From Clostridia bacterium (GTDB lineage: Bacteria; Bacillota; Clostridia; Oscillospirales; CAG-382), in contig JAFQHL010000015.1 of the NCBI GenBank assembly GCA_017397955.1, forward strand, positions 1 through 43,663: 43,663 nt of DNA, given 5' to 3'. A program made the translations under genes and the position numbers. Of this stretch, positions 8,428-18,048 are shown one piece after another. Within the stretch, counting starts at the first letter, position 1. Every line of letters starts with the position of its first letter. Below the pieces are notes generated by a model. That model did not search any database. It worked only from the letters and a program-made list of their open reading frames with translations, and was not told the origin of the DNA.

Positions 8428-8470
8428 AAAACAGCCTGACCTTTTCTGTAAAGAAAGGTTGGGCTGTTTT
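8428..8470. terminator. bidirectional terminator between convergent genes
   Basis: AAAACAGCC pairs with GGGCTGTTTT and ACCTTT with AAAGGT around a 7-8-nt loop. It lies between the plus-strand dockerin gene and the end of recD2, and has A and T runs on the two sides. Confidence 0.85.
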
Positions 8471-8483
8471 GTTATCGTAATGA

Positions 8484-10664
8484 TTATTCTATACTTTCAA
8501 GCAGTTCTCTAAGCGTAGTGTTCCTTTGCAGCTTGCGGTCGTTCATAACCATCTGTGCAAGCCGCGCGGATTTACCTATGCCTATAAACATCTGCTTTGC
8601 ACGGGTAACACCTGTATAAAGCAGACTGCGGTACATGAGCATGGGCGGGAAATCAAAGAAGGGGATAATAACGATAGGGTACTCACTGCCCTGACTTTTG
8701 TGCACCGTTACCGCGTAGGCGTGGTCCACGTCTTCAAACATAGAAAAATCATATTCCGCTATGCGGTCGTCAAACTTAATTATGGCGGTCTGGTCGTGGG
8801 CATCAAGCCTTTTGATAATACCTATATCACCGTTAAAAACGCCCGTGCCGTCAACCCCGTCCGCGTTCCAAGGGATGTCATAGTTGTTCTTTGTCTGCAT
8901 AACCTTGTCGCCTTCGCGGTACAGGGTGCTTCCTATCTTGCATTCGTTTTTACCCTTTTCTTTGGGGTTAAGCGCATCTTGCAGCGCGGTATTAAGTGCC
9001 GCCGTGCCCATGGGCCCTTTGCGAGTGGGGGTTATTATCTGTATGTCGCTTTTGGGGTCTATTCCGTAGCGATTTGGCAGCCTTGTTTTGCAAAGCTGGC
9101 TAATCAGCTCTGTCATTTCCTCGGCGTTTTGTCGCTCCATAAAGAAGAAGTCTTTCTTTTTGTCTGCAAGTTCCGGCAGTTCGCCTGCGTTTATGCTGTG
9201 GGCGTTAACAACTATAAGACTTTCTCTCGCCTGCCTGAATATTTCGTTAAGCCGTATTACGGGGAATACCCTTGATGCTATAATGTCAGAAAGTACATTA
9301 CCCGCACCCACGGGCGGAAGCTGGTCGCTATCGCCGATAAGTATAAGATAAGCACCGTCCCGTATAGCCCTCAGCAGGTTTTCCATAAGCAAAGCATCAA
9401 CCATGCTCACTTCGTCAACAATAATTGCGCTGTAGGGCAGGGGGTTGTGTCTGTCGTGAACAAATATCTGCTCGCCCTTGTTGTTGAATTTGGTTTCCAA
9501 AAGGCGGTGTATGGTTTTTGCTTCGTTGCCCGAAGCCTCGCTCATACGCTTTGCCGCACGCCCCGTGGGCGCGCAAAGCATAAAGCTTATGCCCGACGCG
9601 GCAAATATCTCAAGTATCGCCTTTATAACCGTGGTTTTACCTGTACCGGGTCCGCCCGTAACCACGGTAACGCCGTTGCTTGTAGCGTATTTTATAGCCC
9701 GCTTTTGGTTGGGCGCGTATTCTATGTTATACTTCTTCTCCAAAAAGGCTATGCTGTCATCTATTCCCGATATTCTAAAAGGAAGCTCACAACACGCCAT
9801 GGAAGCAAGCTTCTGTGCGATAAAACGCTCCGCCTCGTTATAAAGCTTAAGGGCGCATCTTCCGCTACCCAGAACAAGCTGACCAAGCTGTGCCAGCTCG
9901 TTCATACAGCTTTCGGCATATAATGGGTCTATTTCCAAACTCCGCGCTACCGTTTCCGTTATCTCATCTATGGGCAGATAACAATGACCGCCGTTATATG
10001 CCGCAGTTAAAAGTATATGCTTTATAAAGCTTTTAACGCGCTCAGGCGCATCAGGTGGAAACTCCAAATCAGCCGCCATCTTGTCTACACGTTCAAAGCC
10101 TATGCCTGCAATGTCGTCACAAAGCATATAGGGGTTGGCTTTAATCAAATCCACCGCCGCGCCGCCGTAACGCTTGTAAATCTTGGTGCAAATAGCCGTG
10201 CCGAAGTACTTACTGCAAAACATTATTACGTCACGCATACCGAACTTCAGCTTAAAATCCTCGCCAATGGCAAGGGCACGCTTACGGCTTATCCCTTTAA
10301 ACTCTGCCAACCATTCGGGATGATTGGAAAGTACGTTAAAGCTTTCCTCCCCGTACTTTTCCACCAAGCGCATTGCGGTAACGGGTCCTAAGCCTTTAAT
10401 ATAACCGGAGGACAGAAATTTGTACATACCTTCTGCACCGTCAGGCAACTGCTTTTCGTAGCTTTCAATACGAAATTGCCTGCCAAAGCTGGGGTGGTTT
10501 GTCCAAGCACCGGCGGCGACAAGCTTTTCACCCTCAACCGTGGAGGGCAACAGCCCCACAGCGGTAACAGGCTCTCCGTTTCCGCAGTCCAAAAGACAAA
10601 CGGTATAGCCGTTATCGGGGTTTGTGTATACAATATGTTCAACTATACCTTCAAGCTTTTCCAA
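8484..10664 (-). CDS. recD2: RecD2-type ATP-dependent DNA helicase
   Basis: This 726-residue protein is a RecD-like 5'-3' DNA helicase of superfamily 1B, the form found in bacteria without RecBC, with a role in DNA repair and replication-fork maintenance. The N-terminal domain with helix-hairpin-helix segments covers about 1-300. Walker A GGPGTGKTT is at 337-345, DEVS at 417-420 and GDSDQLPPVG at 444-453. The HKSQGSEYP motif lies near 660. The start is TTG at 10664, with GGAGAA upstream. It is 60 bp downstream of metK on the same strand and probably shares its transcript. Length and motifs are normal for the family. Confidence 0.93.
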   Translation of the reverse strand: MEKLEGIVEHIVYTNPDNGYTVCLLDCGNGEPVTAVGLLPSTVEGEKLVAAGAWTNHPSFGRQFRIESYEKQLPDGAEGMYKFLSSGYIKGLGPVTAMRLVEKYGEESFNVLSNHPEWLAEFKGISRKRALAIGEDFKLKFGMRDVIMFCSKYFGTAICTKIYKRYGGAAVDLIKANPYMLCDDIAGIGFERVDKMAADLEFPPDAPERVKSFIKHILLTAAYNGGHCYLPIDEITETVARSLEIDPLYAESCMNELAQLGQLVLGSGRCALKLYNEAERFIAQKLASMACCELPFRISGIDDSIAFLEKKYNIEYAPNQKRAIKYATSNGVTVVTGGPGTGKTTVIKAILEIFAASGISFMLCAPTGRAAKRMSEASGNEAKTIHRLLETKFNNKGEQIFVHDRHNPLPYSAIIVDEVSMVDALLMENLLRAIRDGAYLILIGDSDQLPPVGAGNVLSDIIASRVFPVIRLNEIFRQARESLIVVNAHSINAGELPELADKKKDFFFMERQNAEEMTELISQLCKTRLPNRYGIDPKSDIQIITPTRKGPMGTAALNTALQDALNPKEKGKNECKIGSTLYREGDKVMQTKNNYDIPWNADGVDGTGVFNGDIGIIKRLDAHDQTAIIKFDDRIAEYDFSMFEDVDHAYAVTVHKSQGSEYPIVIIPFFDFPPMLMYRSLLYTGVTRAKQMFIGIGKSARLAQMVMNDRKLQRNTTLRELLESIE

Positions 10665-10688
10665 CTGCTATTCTCCTTCTTAAAGTAT

Positions 10689-10716
10689 AAGGGGACGACT
10701 TTACAGCCGACCCCTT
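10689..10716 (-). terminator. weak hairpin between metK and recD2
   Basis: AAGGGG pairs with CCCCTT around a loop that can pair partly. There is no good T-tract, so partial readthrough from metK into recD2 is likely. Confidence 0.35.
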
Positions 10717-10724
10717 TGATGTAA

Positions 10725-11903
10725 TTAAAGTTTGCTCTTAATAGCTTCCACCATATCGGTGTCTTCCCACTTAACGCCAAGCTCTTCTCTGCCAAAGTGA
10801 CCGTATGCGGAAAGGGGACGGTATATGGGCTTTCTAAGTTCAAGCTTTTCAATAATAGCCGCGGGACGAAGGTCAAATACCTCGTTAACAATCTCTGCCA
10901 AACGCTGGTCAGAAACAACGCTGCAGGTGCCGCGGGTGTCTATGTATACGGAAAGAGGCTTTGCAACGCCTATAGCGTAAGCTATCTGCACTTCACACGC
11001 AGAAGCGATGCCGGAAGCAACAATGTTCTTTGCAACATAGCGTGCCATATAAGCCGCACTGCGGTCAACCTTTGTGGGGTCTTTGCCGGAAAAGGCGCCG
11101 CCGCCGTGGCTTGCGTAGCCGCCGTAGGTATCAACAATTATCTTTCTGCCGGTAAGACCGCTGTCGCCGTTGGGACCGCCGGTAACAAATCTGCCGGTGG
11201 GGTTAACATATATCTTTGTGTTTTCGTCAATATAGCTTGCGGGAACGATGGGGGTAATAACATTTGCAATAATGTCCGCTCTTATCTGTTCAAGCTCAAC
11301 ATCCGCCGCGTGCTGGGAGGAAACAACAATGCTGTCGATTCTTACGGGCTTGCCGTCAACGTATTCAACGGTTACCTGTGTTTTACCGTCAGCTCTCAGG
11401 TAGGGGAGCGTACCGTTCTTGCGTACGGCGGTAAGCTGCTTGGAAAGCTTGTGGGACATAGATATGGGAAGGGGCATAAGCTCTTCTGTTTCGTCACAGG
11501 CAAAGCCGAATACCATGCCTTGGTCGCCTGCACCCGTGTCGTACTTATCGGAAAGTGTGCCTTCCTTAGCTTCAAGCGCCTTGTCAACGCCCATTGCAAT
11601 ATCCTTGGACTGCTCGTCAAGTGCTACGATAACGCCGCAGGTGTTGCAGTCAAAGCCCTTGTCGGAAGAGTCATAGCCTATTTCTCTTACAGCTTCTCTT
11701 ACAATGCCCTGAATATCAACGTAAGCATCGGTGGTAATCTCGCCCATTACCAAAACCAAGCCTGTGGTACAAGCGGTTTCGCAGGCAACTCTTGCCATAG
11801 GGTCTTTTTCAAGTATCGCATCAAGCACGCTGTCACTTATTTTGTCACATATTTTGTCGGGATGTCCCTCTGTAACCGATTCGGAAGTAAAAAACTTTTT
11901 CAT
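10725..11903 (-). CDS. metK: S-adenosylmethionine synthase
   Basis: This 392-residue cytoplasmic enzyme makes S-adenosylmethionine from methionine and ATP. The family motifs are present: GHPDK at 13-17, GAGDQGM at 124-130 and the glycine-rich [16 protein letters not shown] near 267-282. Length is typical. The ATG at 11903 is preceded by AAGGGA. The gap to the upstream psd gene is only 30 bases, which leaves no room for a SAM riboswitch. It is probably transcribed from the psd promoter as psd-metK-recD2. Confidence 0.97.
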   Translation of the reverse strand: MKKFFTSESVTEGHPDKICDKISDSVLDAILEKDPMARVACETACTTGLVLVMGEITTDAYVDIQGIVREAVREIGYDSSDKGFDCNTCGVIVALDEQSKDIAMGVDKALEAKEGTLSDKYDTGAGDQGMVFGFACDETEELMPLPISMSHKLSKQLTAVRKNGTLPYLRADGKTQVTVEYVDGKPVRIDSIVVSSQHAADVELEQIRADIIANVITPIVPASYIDENTKIYVNPTGRFVTGGPNGDSGLTGRKIIVDTYGGYASHGGGAFSGKDPTKVDRSAAYMARYVAKNIVASGIASACEVQIAYAIGVAKPLSVYIDTRGTCSVVSDQRLAEIVNEVFDLRPAAIIEKLELRKPIYRPLSAYGHFGREELGVKWEDTDMVEAIKSKL

Positions 11904-11933
11904 ATTATATATCCCTTTCTGTAGGTAATTTAT

Positions 11934-12803
11934 TTATGCCTTAACGCCTATTTTTTCGCCGTATTTAACAATTGTTTCAACGCCGTTTGAGCTGTTGTGC
12001 AATATGTCTTCATCCAAAATTGCAGCGTTTTCTTTAAGCAAAAGTACTATGGTAGAGCCGCCAAACTCAAACATACCCTTTTCTTCACCACGCTTAAAGC
12101 TGTGCGCGCCATGGAAGTTTTTTATTCTACCCACCATCATTGCGCCAACCTCAACCTGTACCACTTTGCCAAAGTTTTCGGTATCCATAACCGTATACTC
12201 ACGACAGTTGCGCTTGTAAATGTTGTATTCGCCCACAACAATAGGATGCACCGTGTGCAAAACCCCTTTAAGGTAGGTGTTTGCGCCTTTTTTGCCGTTA
12301 TCAAAATAGCAGTAACGGTGGTAGTCATCAACCGCCAAGCGGAATATAAGACAGGTGCCGCCTATGTATTCTTTATATATCCCGTCACCGCCAAGCAGGT
12401 CATTAACAGTGTACGGCGTGCCTTTTATAACAAAACTGCTGTCCTTGCCGATGGTGTAAGCGGAAAGCTTGGAATCACAAGGGCTTATAAGGGCGTGTGG
12501 CATCATATCCACAGTTCTGCCACCTTCTTTTAGCTTGCGGGTAAAGAAGTCGTTATAAGACTTAAACTTGCTTTTTTCAAGCATTTCTGTTTCTATCTTG
12601 CGCTTCTTAATGGCATTTTTTGCTGCAAATGCACTAAGCCTGCTGTCAAGCACCTTGCTGGTGACCTTAGAAACCACAGGGCGTGTCAAAAGCTTAAGCA
12701 CCATCCTGCCGGATACCGTCTTGTATAAAAATTTCAGGGTACGCTCTTGCTTATTGCCTACAACAATGTACGTACCGTTCCTGTCCTTTAACAATAACGC
12801 CAT
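11934..12803 (-). CDS. psd: phosphatidylserine decarboxylase
   Basis: This 289-residue membrane-associated proenzyme forms phosphatidylethanolamine from phosphatidylserine. It has the self-cleavage motif GGST at about 248-251, whose serine becomes the pyruvoyl group. The catalytic acid and histidines are seen in SPCDSK (about 108-113), DDYHRY (about 159-164) and VHPIV (about 186-190). The GGST form is that of the longer Clostridium-type enzymes. A reading with an upstream ATG at 12881 is rejected because it would begin upstream of the strong promoter at 12837-12865. The ATG at 12803 has AAAGGAT about 10 bases ahead. It is first in a likely psd-metK-recD2 operon. Confidence 0.93.
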   Translation of the reverse strand: MALLLKDRNGTYIVVGNKQERTLKFLYKTVSGRMVLKLLTRPVVSKVTSKVLDSRLSAFAAKNAIKKRKIETEMLEKSKFKSYNDFFTRKLKEGGRTVDMMPHALISPCDSKLSAYTIGKDSSFVIKGTPYTVNDLLGGDGIYKEYIGGTCLIFRLAVDDYHRYCYFDNGKKGANTYLKGVLHTVHPIVVGEYNIYKRNCREYTVMDTENFGKVVQVEVGAMMVGRIKNFHGAHSFKRGEEKGMFEFGGSTIVLLLKENAAILDEDILHNSSNGVETIVKYGEKIGVKA

Positions 12804-12836
12804 AGCGAATCTTATCCTTTTATCATATTCCACATC

Positions 12837-12865
12837 ATTATACAATAAGCACCGCCTTTTGTCAA
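12837..12865 (-). promoter_or_regulatory. sigma-A promoter of psd-metK-recD2
   Basis: Perfect TTGACA (12865-12860), a 17-base spacer and perfect TATAAT (12842-12837) lie on the minus strand. It fixes the psd start to the inner ATG. Confidence 0.92.
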
Positions 12866-12918
12866 CATAAAAGGACTGCAAATTTTGTATTTTTGCTGTT
12901 TCTTTTTGGCATATTTTG

Positions 12919-12927
12919 TGTTATAAT
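12919..12927 (+). promoter_or_regulatory. extended -10 promoter of the two-component genes
   Basis: TGTTATAAT is an extended -10 element (TGn plus a perfect TATAAT) with only a poor -35. It is divergent from the psd promoter; the two -10 boxes are about 80 bp apart. Confidence 0.7.
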
Positions 12928-12951
12928 CCATTACAGAAGGGAGGTTTATTT

Positions 12952-13635
12952 ATGTTTGACATTATGGTTGTTGACGATAACCTTAATACCTGTAAGCTTT
13001 TAAAGGCACTTCTTGTGCGTGCGGGTTATAACGTTTTGGTCGCCCACGACGGGGAGGAAGCTTTGGAGCTTCTTGATCGCAAGCATACGGATTTGATTGT
13101 TCTTGACGTAATGATGCCCAATATGGACGGCTTTGAGTTTGCCGAAATTCTAAGGGCAGGCGGAATGAATACACCGATAATTATGGTTACCGCAAAGGAT
13201 ACTGCCGCAGATAAGCGTAAAGGTTTTATCTCCGGCACAGATGATTATGTTGTAAAGCCCGTGGACGAAGAGGAGCTGTTGTTGCGTATAGCCGCCTTGC
13301 TTCGCAGGGCTAAAATAGTAAACGAAAAACGCTTATGTGTGGGAGGTACCGTCTTCGATTTTGAGGCACTTTCCGTTACCTGTAACGGTAAAACCGAAAC
13401 TTTGCCGCAGAAGGAATTTTTGCTTATATACAAGCTTTTGTCTTCACCCGGTAAGATACATACCCGTCGTCAGCTTATGGATGAGCTGTGGGATATGGAA
13501 AGTGATACGGATGAACGTACCGTAGACGTACATATAAACCGTTTAAGAGACCGTTTTCGCAGTAATAATGACTTTGTAATAGAGACCGTAAGAGGCTTGG
13601 GCTACAAAGCTGTTTGCGGGGGTGACGTCAAATGA
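12952..13635 (+). CDS. OmpR/PhoB-family response regulator
   Basis: This 227-residue regulator has an N-terminal receiver domain with the acidic pair at 8-9 (VVDDN), the phosphoacceptor Asp52 (LIVLDVMMP) and the conserved lysine in VVKPVDEEE (about 102). The C-terminal winged helix (about 130-225) has the usual PQKEFLLIYKLL and RTVDVHINRLRDR segments. The ATG at 12952 follows GGGAGG by 7-8 bases. The stop overlaps the start of the kinase gene (ATGA), so the two are translationally coupled. The signal and target genes are not visible. Confidence 0.93.
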   Translation: MFDIMVVDDNLNTCKLLKALLVRAGYNVLVAHDGEEALELLDRKHTDLIVLDVMMPNMDGFEFAEILRAGGMNTPIIMVTAKDTAADKRKGFISGTDDYVVKPVDEEELLLRIAALLRRAKIVNEKRLCVGGTVFDFEALSVTCNGKTETLPQKEFLLIYKLLSSPGKIHTRRQLMDELWDMESDTDERTVDVHINRLRDRFRSNNDFVIETVRGLGYKAVCGGDVK

Positions 13636-14708
13636 GGCGTCGTTTGTCAATACGTGCACTTATCCTAACCGCGGTACTTGTAACGTTGCTGTTTGCGGGC
13701 GCCTTTGCCCTTGTGGGGCTTTGGATATATTTGTGGCTTAAAGAAAACAACGCAAGCCTTGGCGGACACTATCCGTTTATAATTATCATATTTTGTTCCG
13801 CGGTAGTAATCAGTACTCTTTTTTCCATACCCGTTACGCGCTTTTTTGTATTGCCTATAAAAAATTTGGCAAAGGCTACTCAGCAGGTGAAAAACGGTGA
13901 TTTTTCCGTAAGGGTGGAGGAACGTGATACCTCAAATGAACTGCAATCCTTGGTGTCGGGCTTTAACGGAATGGTGGAGGAGCTTGGCAACATACGCCTT
14001 TTAAGAACGGATTTTATATCCAATTTTTCCCACGAGTTCAAAACTCCGATCAACTCCATAAAGGGCTTTGCAAACGAACTGCTTGTAGATGACAGCTTGG
14101 ACGAAAACCAGCGGCGTGAATACCTGCAGATTATTGTTGATGAATCGGAACGCCTTGCGGATATGGCGGCAAATGTACTGCTTCTTACCAATTTAGAGCA
14201 TACAAGCACGCCCGTAAAACAAGAGAGCTTTTCTTTGGATGAGCAATTGCGCCGTTGTGTGCTGTTGCTGGAGAAGCAATGGACCGCTAAGGAAATAGAG
14301 CTTGATGTGGAGCTTGATACGGTCTATTACAGTTCCGATGAGGATATGCTGTCCCATCTGTGGATAAACCTTATTTCCAATGCAATAAAGTTCAGTCCTA
14401 AGGGTGGTCTTATATCTCTGCGTTGCAAAGAAGAGGCGCAATGTGTTGTGGTGAACGTATCCGACCGAGGACAGGGGATACCCGCTGATAAAATAGGTAG
14501 GATATTTGACCGTTTTTATCAGGCGGACGTTTCACATCAATCGGAGGGCTATGGACTGGGGCTTTCGCTGTGCAAGCGTATAGCAGAGCTTTGCGGCGGC
14601 AGTATAAGCGTAAAGAGCGAGATAGGGAAGGGAAGCATATTTACCGTTACCTTGCCTGTTAAGAGAGAGTTAAAAAAGCAAAAAACAAGAAAAAATGAAG
14701 GGCGTTAG
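13632..14708 (+). CDS. sensor histidine kinase
   Basis: This 358-residue kinase is the partner of the preceding regulator. It has two membrane helices (about 8-34 and 48-72) with a very short outside loop of about 14 residues, so it may sense a membrane event rather than bind a large ligand. A HAMP linker (about 70-122), a HisKA domain with phosphoacceptor His134 (NFSHEFKTPI) and an HATPase domain with the N box (NLISNAIKFSP) and G boxes (DRGQGIP, EGYGLGLSL) follow. The short loop recalls intramembrane-sensing kinases that work beside FtsX-type ABC transporters; one lies 10 kb away, but a link is only a guess. Confidence 0.92.
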   Translation: MRRRLSIRALILTAVLVTLLFAGAFALVGLWIYLWLKENNASLGGHYPFIIIIFCSAVVISTLFSIPVTRFFVLPIKNLAKATQQVKNGDFSVRVEERDTSNELQSLVSGFNGMVEELGNIRLLRTDFISNFSHEFKTPINSIKGFANELLVDDSLDENQRREYLQIIVDESERLADMAANVLLLTNLEHTSTPVKQESFSLDEQLRRCVLLLEKQWTAKEIELDVELDTVYYSSDEDMLSHLWINLISNAIKFSPKGGLISLRCKEEAQCVVVNVSDRGQGIPADKIGRIFDRFYQADVSHQSEGYGLGLSLCKRIAELCGGSISVKSEIGKGSIFTVTLPVKRELKKQKTRKNEGR

Positions 14709-14718
14709 TTCTTTGATT

Positions 14719-14747
14719 AAGTTGATGACAAATCTTGTCTTCAACTT
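14719..14747. repeat. palindromic repeat, relative of 4915-4943
   Basis: An imperfect 13-bp inverted repeat around ATC (TTGATGACAA/TTGTCTTCAA core) closely matches the hairpin at 4915-4943 (CTGATGACA/TGTCATCAG core). Both are followed by GG and by a terminator. Confidence 0.55.
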
Positions 14748-14772
14748 GGCACACGGTTGAGAAACATTATGC

Positions 14773-14802
14773 AAAAATGGCAGGCGAACGCCTGCCATTT
14801 TT
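14773..14802. terminator. bidirectional terminator
   Basis: A perfect 14-bp stem (AAAAATGGCAGGCG/CGCCTGCCATTTTT) with a 2-base loop lies between the convergent kinase and metallophosphoesterase genes. Confidence 0.9.
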
Positions 14803-14815
14803 ATTGTCTTGGTGT

Positions 14816-14839
14816 CCACGAAGTCGTAAGACTTCGTGG
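14816..14839. terminator. hairpin downstream of the first metallophosphoesterase
   Basis: CCACGAAGTC pairs perfectly with GACTTCGTGG around a 4-base loop, 17 bases past the minus-strand stop. It has no T-tract, so it may stabilise the mRNA end before the terminator at 14773-14802. Confidence 0.5.
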
Positions 14840-14856
14840 GGTAATTTTAGGTTTAC

Positions 14857-17800
14857 TTATTCAGCATCTTCGTCTTCTTCGCTGATGATGGCATCAACGG
14901 ATTCTACGGAAGAAACTTCAGGGCTTTCTTCATCAGCTGTATCTTCGATAGGGAAGCTGTCTATAAGCTGTGCGTCAAACTTAAGAATCTGTGCAGCATC
15001 AAGGCTGTTAACGTCTCCGTCGCCGTTTACGTCAGCAGCGATAAGAGCAGCACCGGTAAGCTCAGCAAGCTGTGCATCAAATCTAAGTACCTGTGCGGCA
15101 TCAAGGCTGTTTATGCTGTCGTCGCCGTTTACGTCACCGTAAACTGCATCAGCCACGTCTTCTGAAGATTCACCGTCGGTGCTTTCTTCGGATTCGGAAG
15201 CCTCGGAGGATTCGGATTCACCTTCTGCTTCGGAAGATTCAATAATTTCAGAGGACTCAATAACTTCGGAAGATTCAATAACTTCGGAGGATTCGATAAC
15301 TTCGGAAGATTCAATAACTTCGGAGGATTCGATAACTTCGGAAGATTCAATAACTTCGGAAGATTCAATAACTTCGGAAGATTCGGATTCGTCACTTCCG
15401 TTTGCTATTGCGCCGTAAGCTTCAATTTCGTCGTATTGGCAGCAGTAAGCGTCGGTAATAAGCTGAACTGTAAGCTTGGTAATGCCCTTCAGCTCAACAG
15501 CAGCAGAAATATCAAAGAACTGTGCAACCTGTGCATCGCTGTAAAGAGGTGCACCTTCAATAGCGGTCTTGGTTACGTCGGCAGCAGTGAAGAAGGTAGA
15601 GCCGTTAATTATAAGAGTACCGAACTGTCTGTTGGATGCCATACGAACACTCTTGAATACGATTTCGTCAACGTCAACGGGGCATGCAAAATTAAAGGTA
15701 TAAGTTATGGTTTTGCCGGTGCCCATCCATTCAATGGAAGCATCACTCTTAAGGTCGCCGTTCCAAGCATTTGTACCGTCACCGCGGAAAGCGCCGTTAG
15801 TTGCCTTGACGCCGTCATCTGCCATGGCAGATGCATCGGAGGTAACGGTATAGTTGCCGTTGAGCAACAAATTGCCGTCTGTAGGGATAATGCCTGTATC
15901 GGTGTCAACAGATTCATCAGAGGATTCAGCAGGTTCGGAAGATTCTGCGGTAGAGTCATCTGCAGAAGACTCCTCAGAGGAATCGTCACCGCCGCCGAGT
16001 TCTATTTCACCAACGGTGTTGATTTTACCCTGCGCCCAGTCAAGAGTAAACTGATAGCCCATAACAAGAACATCTGCAAGAAGTTCAGCGGTGCCGGTGC
16101 CACCCATAAGAACTACTGTAGTGTCAGAGGTGGGAGTATCTTTCTTAGTTACCTGTTCTGCATTGATATCAGTAATGATGTAGGTACCGTCTGCCTGTTC
16201 TGTAGCTATCCAAACGGTATTATACATAAAGGACCAACCGCCGTTAGCTATAGTTGCGCCATAAGCGGGGGTGTATGCGTACAAGCCTTCCTTGGAGTAC
16301 TTAGCGTTGTAGCCGCCGTCGAGTGTGCAGCTGTGGTAGGTGGAGGGAGTTTCGGTTGCGGCTATAAACTGAACGTTTGCAAGTCTTGTCCAGCCGCTTC
16401 TGTCGTTGTAACGAATCTTACCCCAAATACCGTTTGCCTCATAAACCTCAACCTCGGTACCTGCGGGAATGGTAGCAAGTACAGTGGATGTAACATCGGT
16501 GGTTTCGTAAAGAGGCATATCGTTGCCGAGTTTGTAGATACCCTGTGTAGCATCTGCATAACGTATCTTCTTAGGAAGGTCAAACTTTTCAAGAACAGCC
16601 ATGTTAGAGCCGTCGCCCGTACCGGTAGCAACTGTGAAGTGCAAACCGTCACTGTCAACGTCTATCATAACGCCGCCGAGGTAATCTGCGGAAGCATAGC
16701 AGCTAAGACCAACGCCGTTTGCACCGGAGTAGCTGGGATAGGTAGAGGTGTTGGTAACAGCGGGAGCCTGAAGGATATAGGTGCCCTTTTCAGGGTCGGT
16801 ATTAACCGCGCCTGCAACGAGAGAGTTGGAACGGAAATAGATGTGGTTGTCGCCTGCGAAGAATACGTCTACGTTTGCAGAGTCGAGGAAGGACTGCCAG
16901 CGTTCGTAGTATTTGCCGTCTCTGCTGGTACCTGTGTTACCGTTAAAGAGGTTGAGGTGGTTGGTAGCAAAGAGGTAATCGTAGTTGCCCTTGTTGGAAT
17001 CAACAACGCCCTGTGCCCATTCAAAAGCTGCGGGAAGCTCACCGTCGTAGGTCATAGCATAGTAGTCAAATACAAGGAACAAAATGCGGTTGTAAATAAA
17101 CCAGTAAGCTCTGCCGTTGGTGTCTTCATAAGCACCGGTAATCTTTTTGCCTGCAAGAGAGCCTTCGTCAACAACAAACAAATTGCTGGAAGAGGTGTTT
17201 GTGTAAGCCGCGTATTCAGAGCCAAGATAGCCTGCTATTCTGCTGGAGGCGTGAGCATAGCCGTTGTCGGGATAGTTAGCGGTTATGCGGAAATATTCGG
17301 AGGAACCCCAGAACTTTGTAAAGTTAGGGTCATCATCCATCATACTGTCAAACAAGTCGTGGTTACCAACAGTTGCGGCATAGGTGTAGTTTTTAAACAA
17401 ATCATAGTTGTAGTAATGCTGCCAATAGCCGTATCTGTCGCCGCTGGCAACAACGTCACCGGTGTTGAAGTAAAGACCGATGTCGTATTTTGCAAGCGCG
17501 CTTACATAATTTATAGCGGAGGTAAGCTTAGCATCCTTAGCGGAGTTCTTGTCAAGGTGCATATCAGAAAGCCAAAGAATAGAGAACTCATCCTGACCAG
17601 CGGTTTTGAACGCATAGGTTTCGGAATAAGCACCTTCACCGTCACAGATTCTGTAGATGTAATCTGTATCGGGGGTAAGGTCTTCCAATTCCGCACCGTA
17701 GTTAAGGAAGGGGGTGGTGTGGTAATCGGGACCGATGGCGTTTGTGGTGGAACGGTCCATAAACCACAAATAGTCGTCGTCATCATAGCTGCCGTTAACC

Positions 17801-18033
17801 ACTGTTGCATTTGCAAAAGCGGTATCGTCAGCGGTGGTGTACTCAACATAACAGCCGGTGTAGGTAAAATCGGAGTGCCAGCTGATGTTCATCTGGGTTT
17901 CCATATTTTCGCCGGGGTTGGTGACAATCATGTATACGTGGGGTGTAACAACCGCTGTAGCGGGCAAGCCCACTGCGCTGAAGCAAGGTATACACATTGC
18001 CAATGTGAGGAGAATAGCTAACAGCTTTTTCAT
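14857..18033 (-). CDS. secreted dockerin metallophosphoesterase, purple-acid-phosphatase-like
   Basis: This 1058-residue secreted protein has a signal peptide (about 1-28) and a fibronectin-like domain typical of purple acid phosphatases (about 30-145). A calcineurin-type metallophosphoesterase domain (about 150-410) carries motifs SDMH (156-159), GD (192-193), GNHD (223-226), NH (358-359) and GDNH (394-397). The last motif is normally GHxH. An SH3-like domain (about 510-565), a module shared with its neighbour (about 570-690), an acidic serine linker and a discoidin-like domain (about 725-880) follow. An SSEVIE repeat and a C-terminal dockerin of SLDAAQ class (about 965-1035) end the protein. 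It is a tandem paralogue of the next gene. A phosphomonoester or phosphodiester substrate is expected; which one is unknown. Confidence 0.85.
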   Translation of the reverse strand: MKKLLAILLTLAMCIPCFSAVGLPATAVVTPHVYMIVTNPGENMETQMNISWHSDFTYTGCYVEYTTADDTAFANATVVNGSYDDDDYLWFMDRSTTNAIGPDYHTTPFLNYGAELEDLTPDTDYIYRICDGEGAYSETYAFKTAGQDEFSILWLSDMHLDKNSAKDAKLTSAINYVSALAKYDIGLYFNTGDVVASGDRYGYWQHYYNYDLFKNYTYAATVGNHDLFDSMMDDDPNFTKFWGSSEYFRITANYPDNGYAHASSRIAGYLGSEYAAYTNTSSSNLFVVDEGSLAGKKITGAYEDTNGRAYWFIYNRILFLVFDYYAMTYDGELPAAFEWAQGVVDSNKGNYDYLFATNHLNLFNGNTGTSRDGKYYERWQSFLDSANVDVFFAGDNHIYFRSNSLVAGAVNTDPEKGTYILQAPAVTNTSTYPSYSGANGVGLSCYASADYLGGVMIDVDSDGLHFTVATGTGDGSNMAVLEKFDLPKKIRYADATQGIYKLGNDMPLYETTDVTSTVLATIPAGTEVEVYEANGIWGKIRYNDRSGWTRLANVQFIAATETPSTYHSCTLDGGYNAKYSKEGLYAYTPAYGATIANGGWSFMYNTVWIATEQADGTYIITDINAEQVTKKDTPTSDTTVVLMGGTGTAELLADVLVMGYQFTLDWAQGKINTVGEIELGGGDDSSEESSADDSTAESSEPAESSDESVDTDTGIIPTDGNLLLNGNYTVTSDASAMADDGVKATNGAFRGDGTNAWNGDLKSDASIEWMGTGKTITYTFNFACPVDVDEIVFKSVRMASNRQFGTLIINGSTFFTAADVTKTAIEGAPLYSDAQVAQFFDISAAVELKGITKLTVQLITDAYCCQYDEIEAYGAIANGSDESESSEVIESSEVIESSEVIESSEVIESSEVIESSEVIESSEVIESSEIIESSEAEGESESSEASESEESTDGESSEDVADAVYGDVNGDDSINSLDAAQVLRFDAQLAELTGAALIAADVNGDGDVNSLDAAQILKFDAQLIDSFPIEDTADEESPEVSSVESVDAIISEEDEDAE
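15236..15380 (-). repeat. 18-bp tandem repeat encoding SSEVIE
   Basis: About eight in-frame 18-bp units, nearly identical, encode seven SSEVIE units and one SSEIIE in the linker before the dockerin. It is expected to vary in number between strains by slippage. Confidence 0.9.
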
Positions 18034-18048
18034 AAAAATGCCCTTTCC

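Noticed and set aside
11904..11933. SAM riboswitch ahead of metK
   Set aside because: Only 30 bases separate psd and metK, too few for any known SAM riboswitch.
12804..12881. Longer N-terminus of psd
   Set aside because: The strong promoter at 12837-12865 lies inside this stretch, so the mRNA starts downstream of the upstream ATG.
15129..15418. CRISPR-like short repeats
   Set aside because: The 18-bp units are contiguous, without spacers, and are in frame in a coding linker.
15436..18021. Long open frame opposite the first metallophosphoesterase
   Set aside because: It has no ribosome site or signal peptide, and its composition is that of a codon-bias shadow; similar shadows lie opposite the second paralogue and the amidase.
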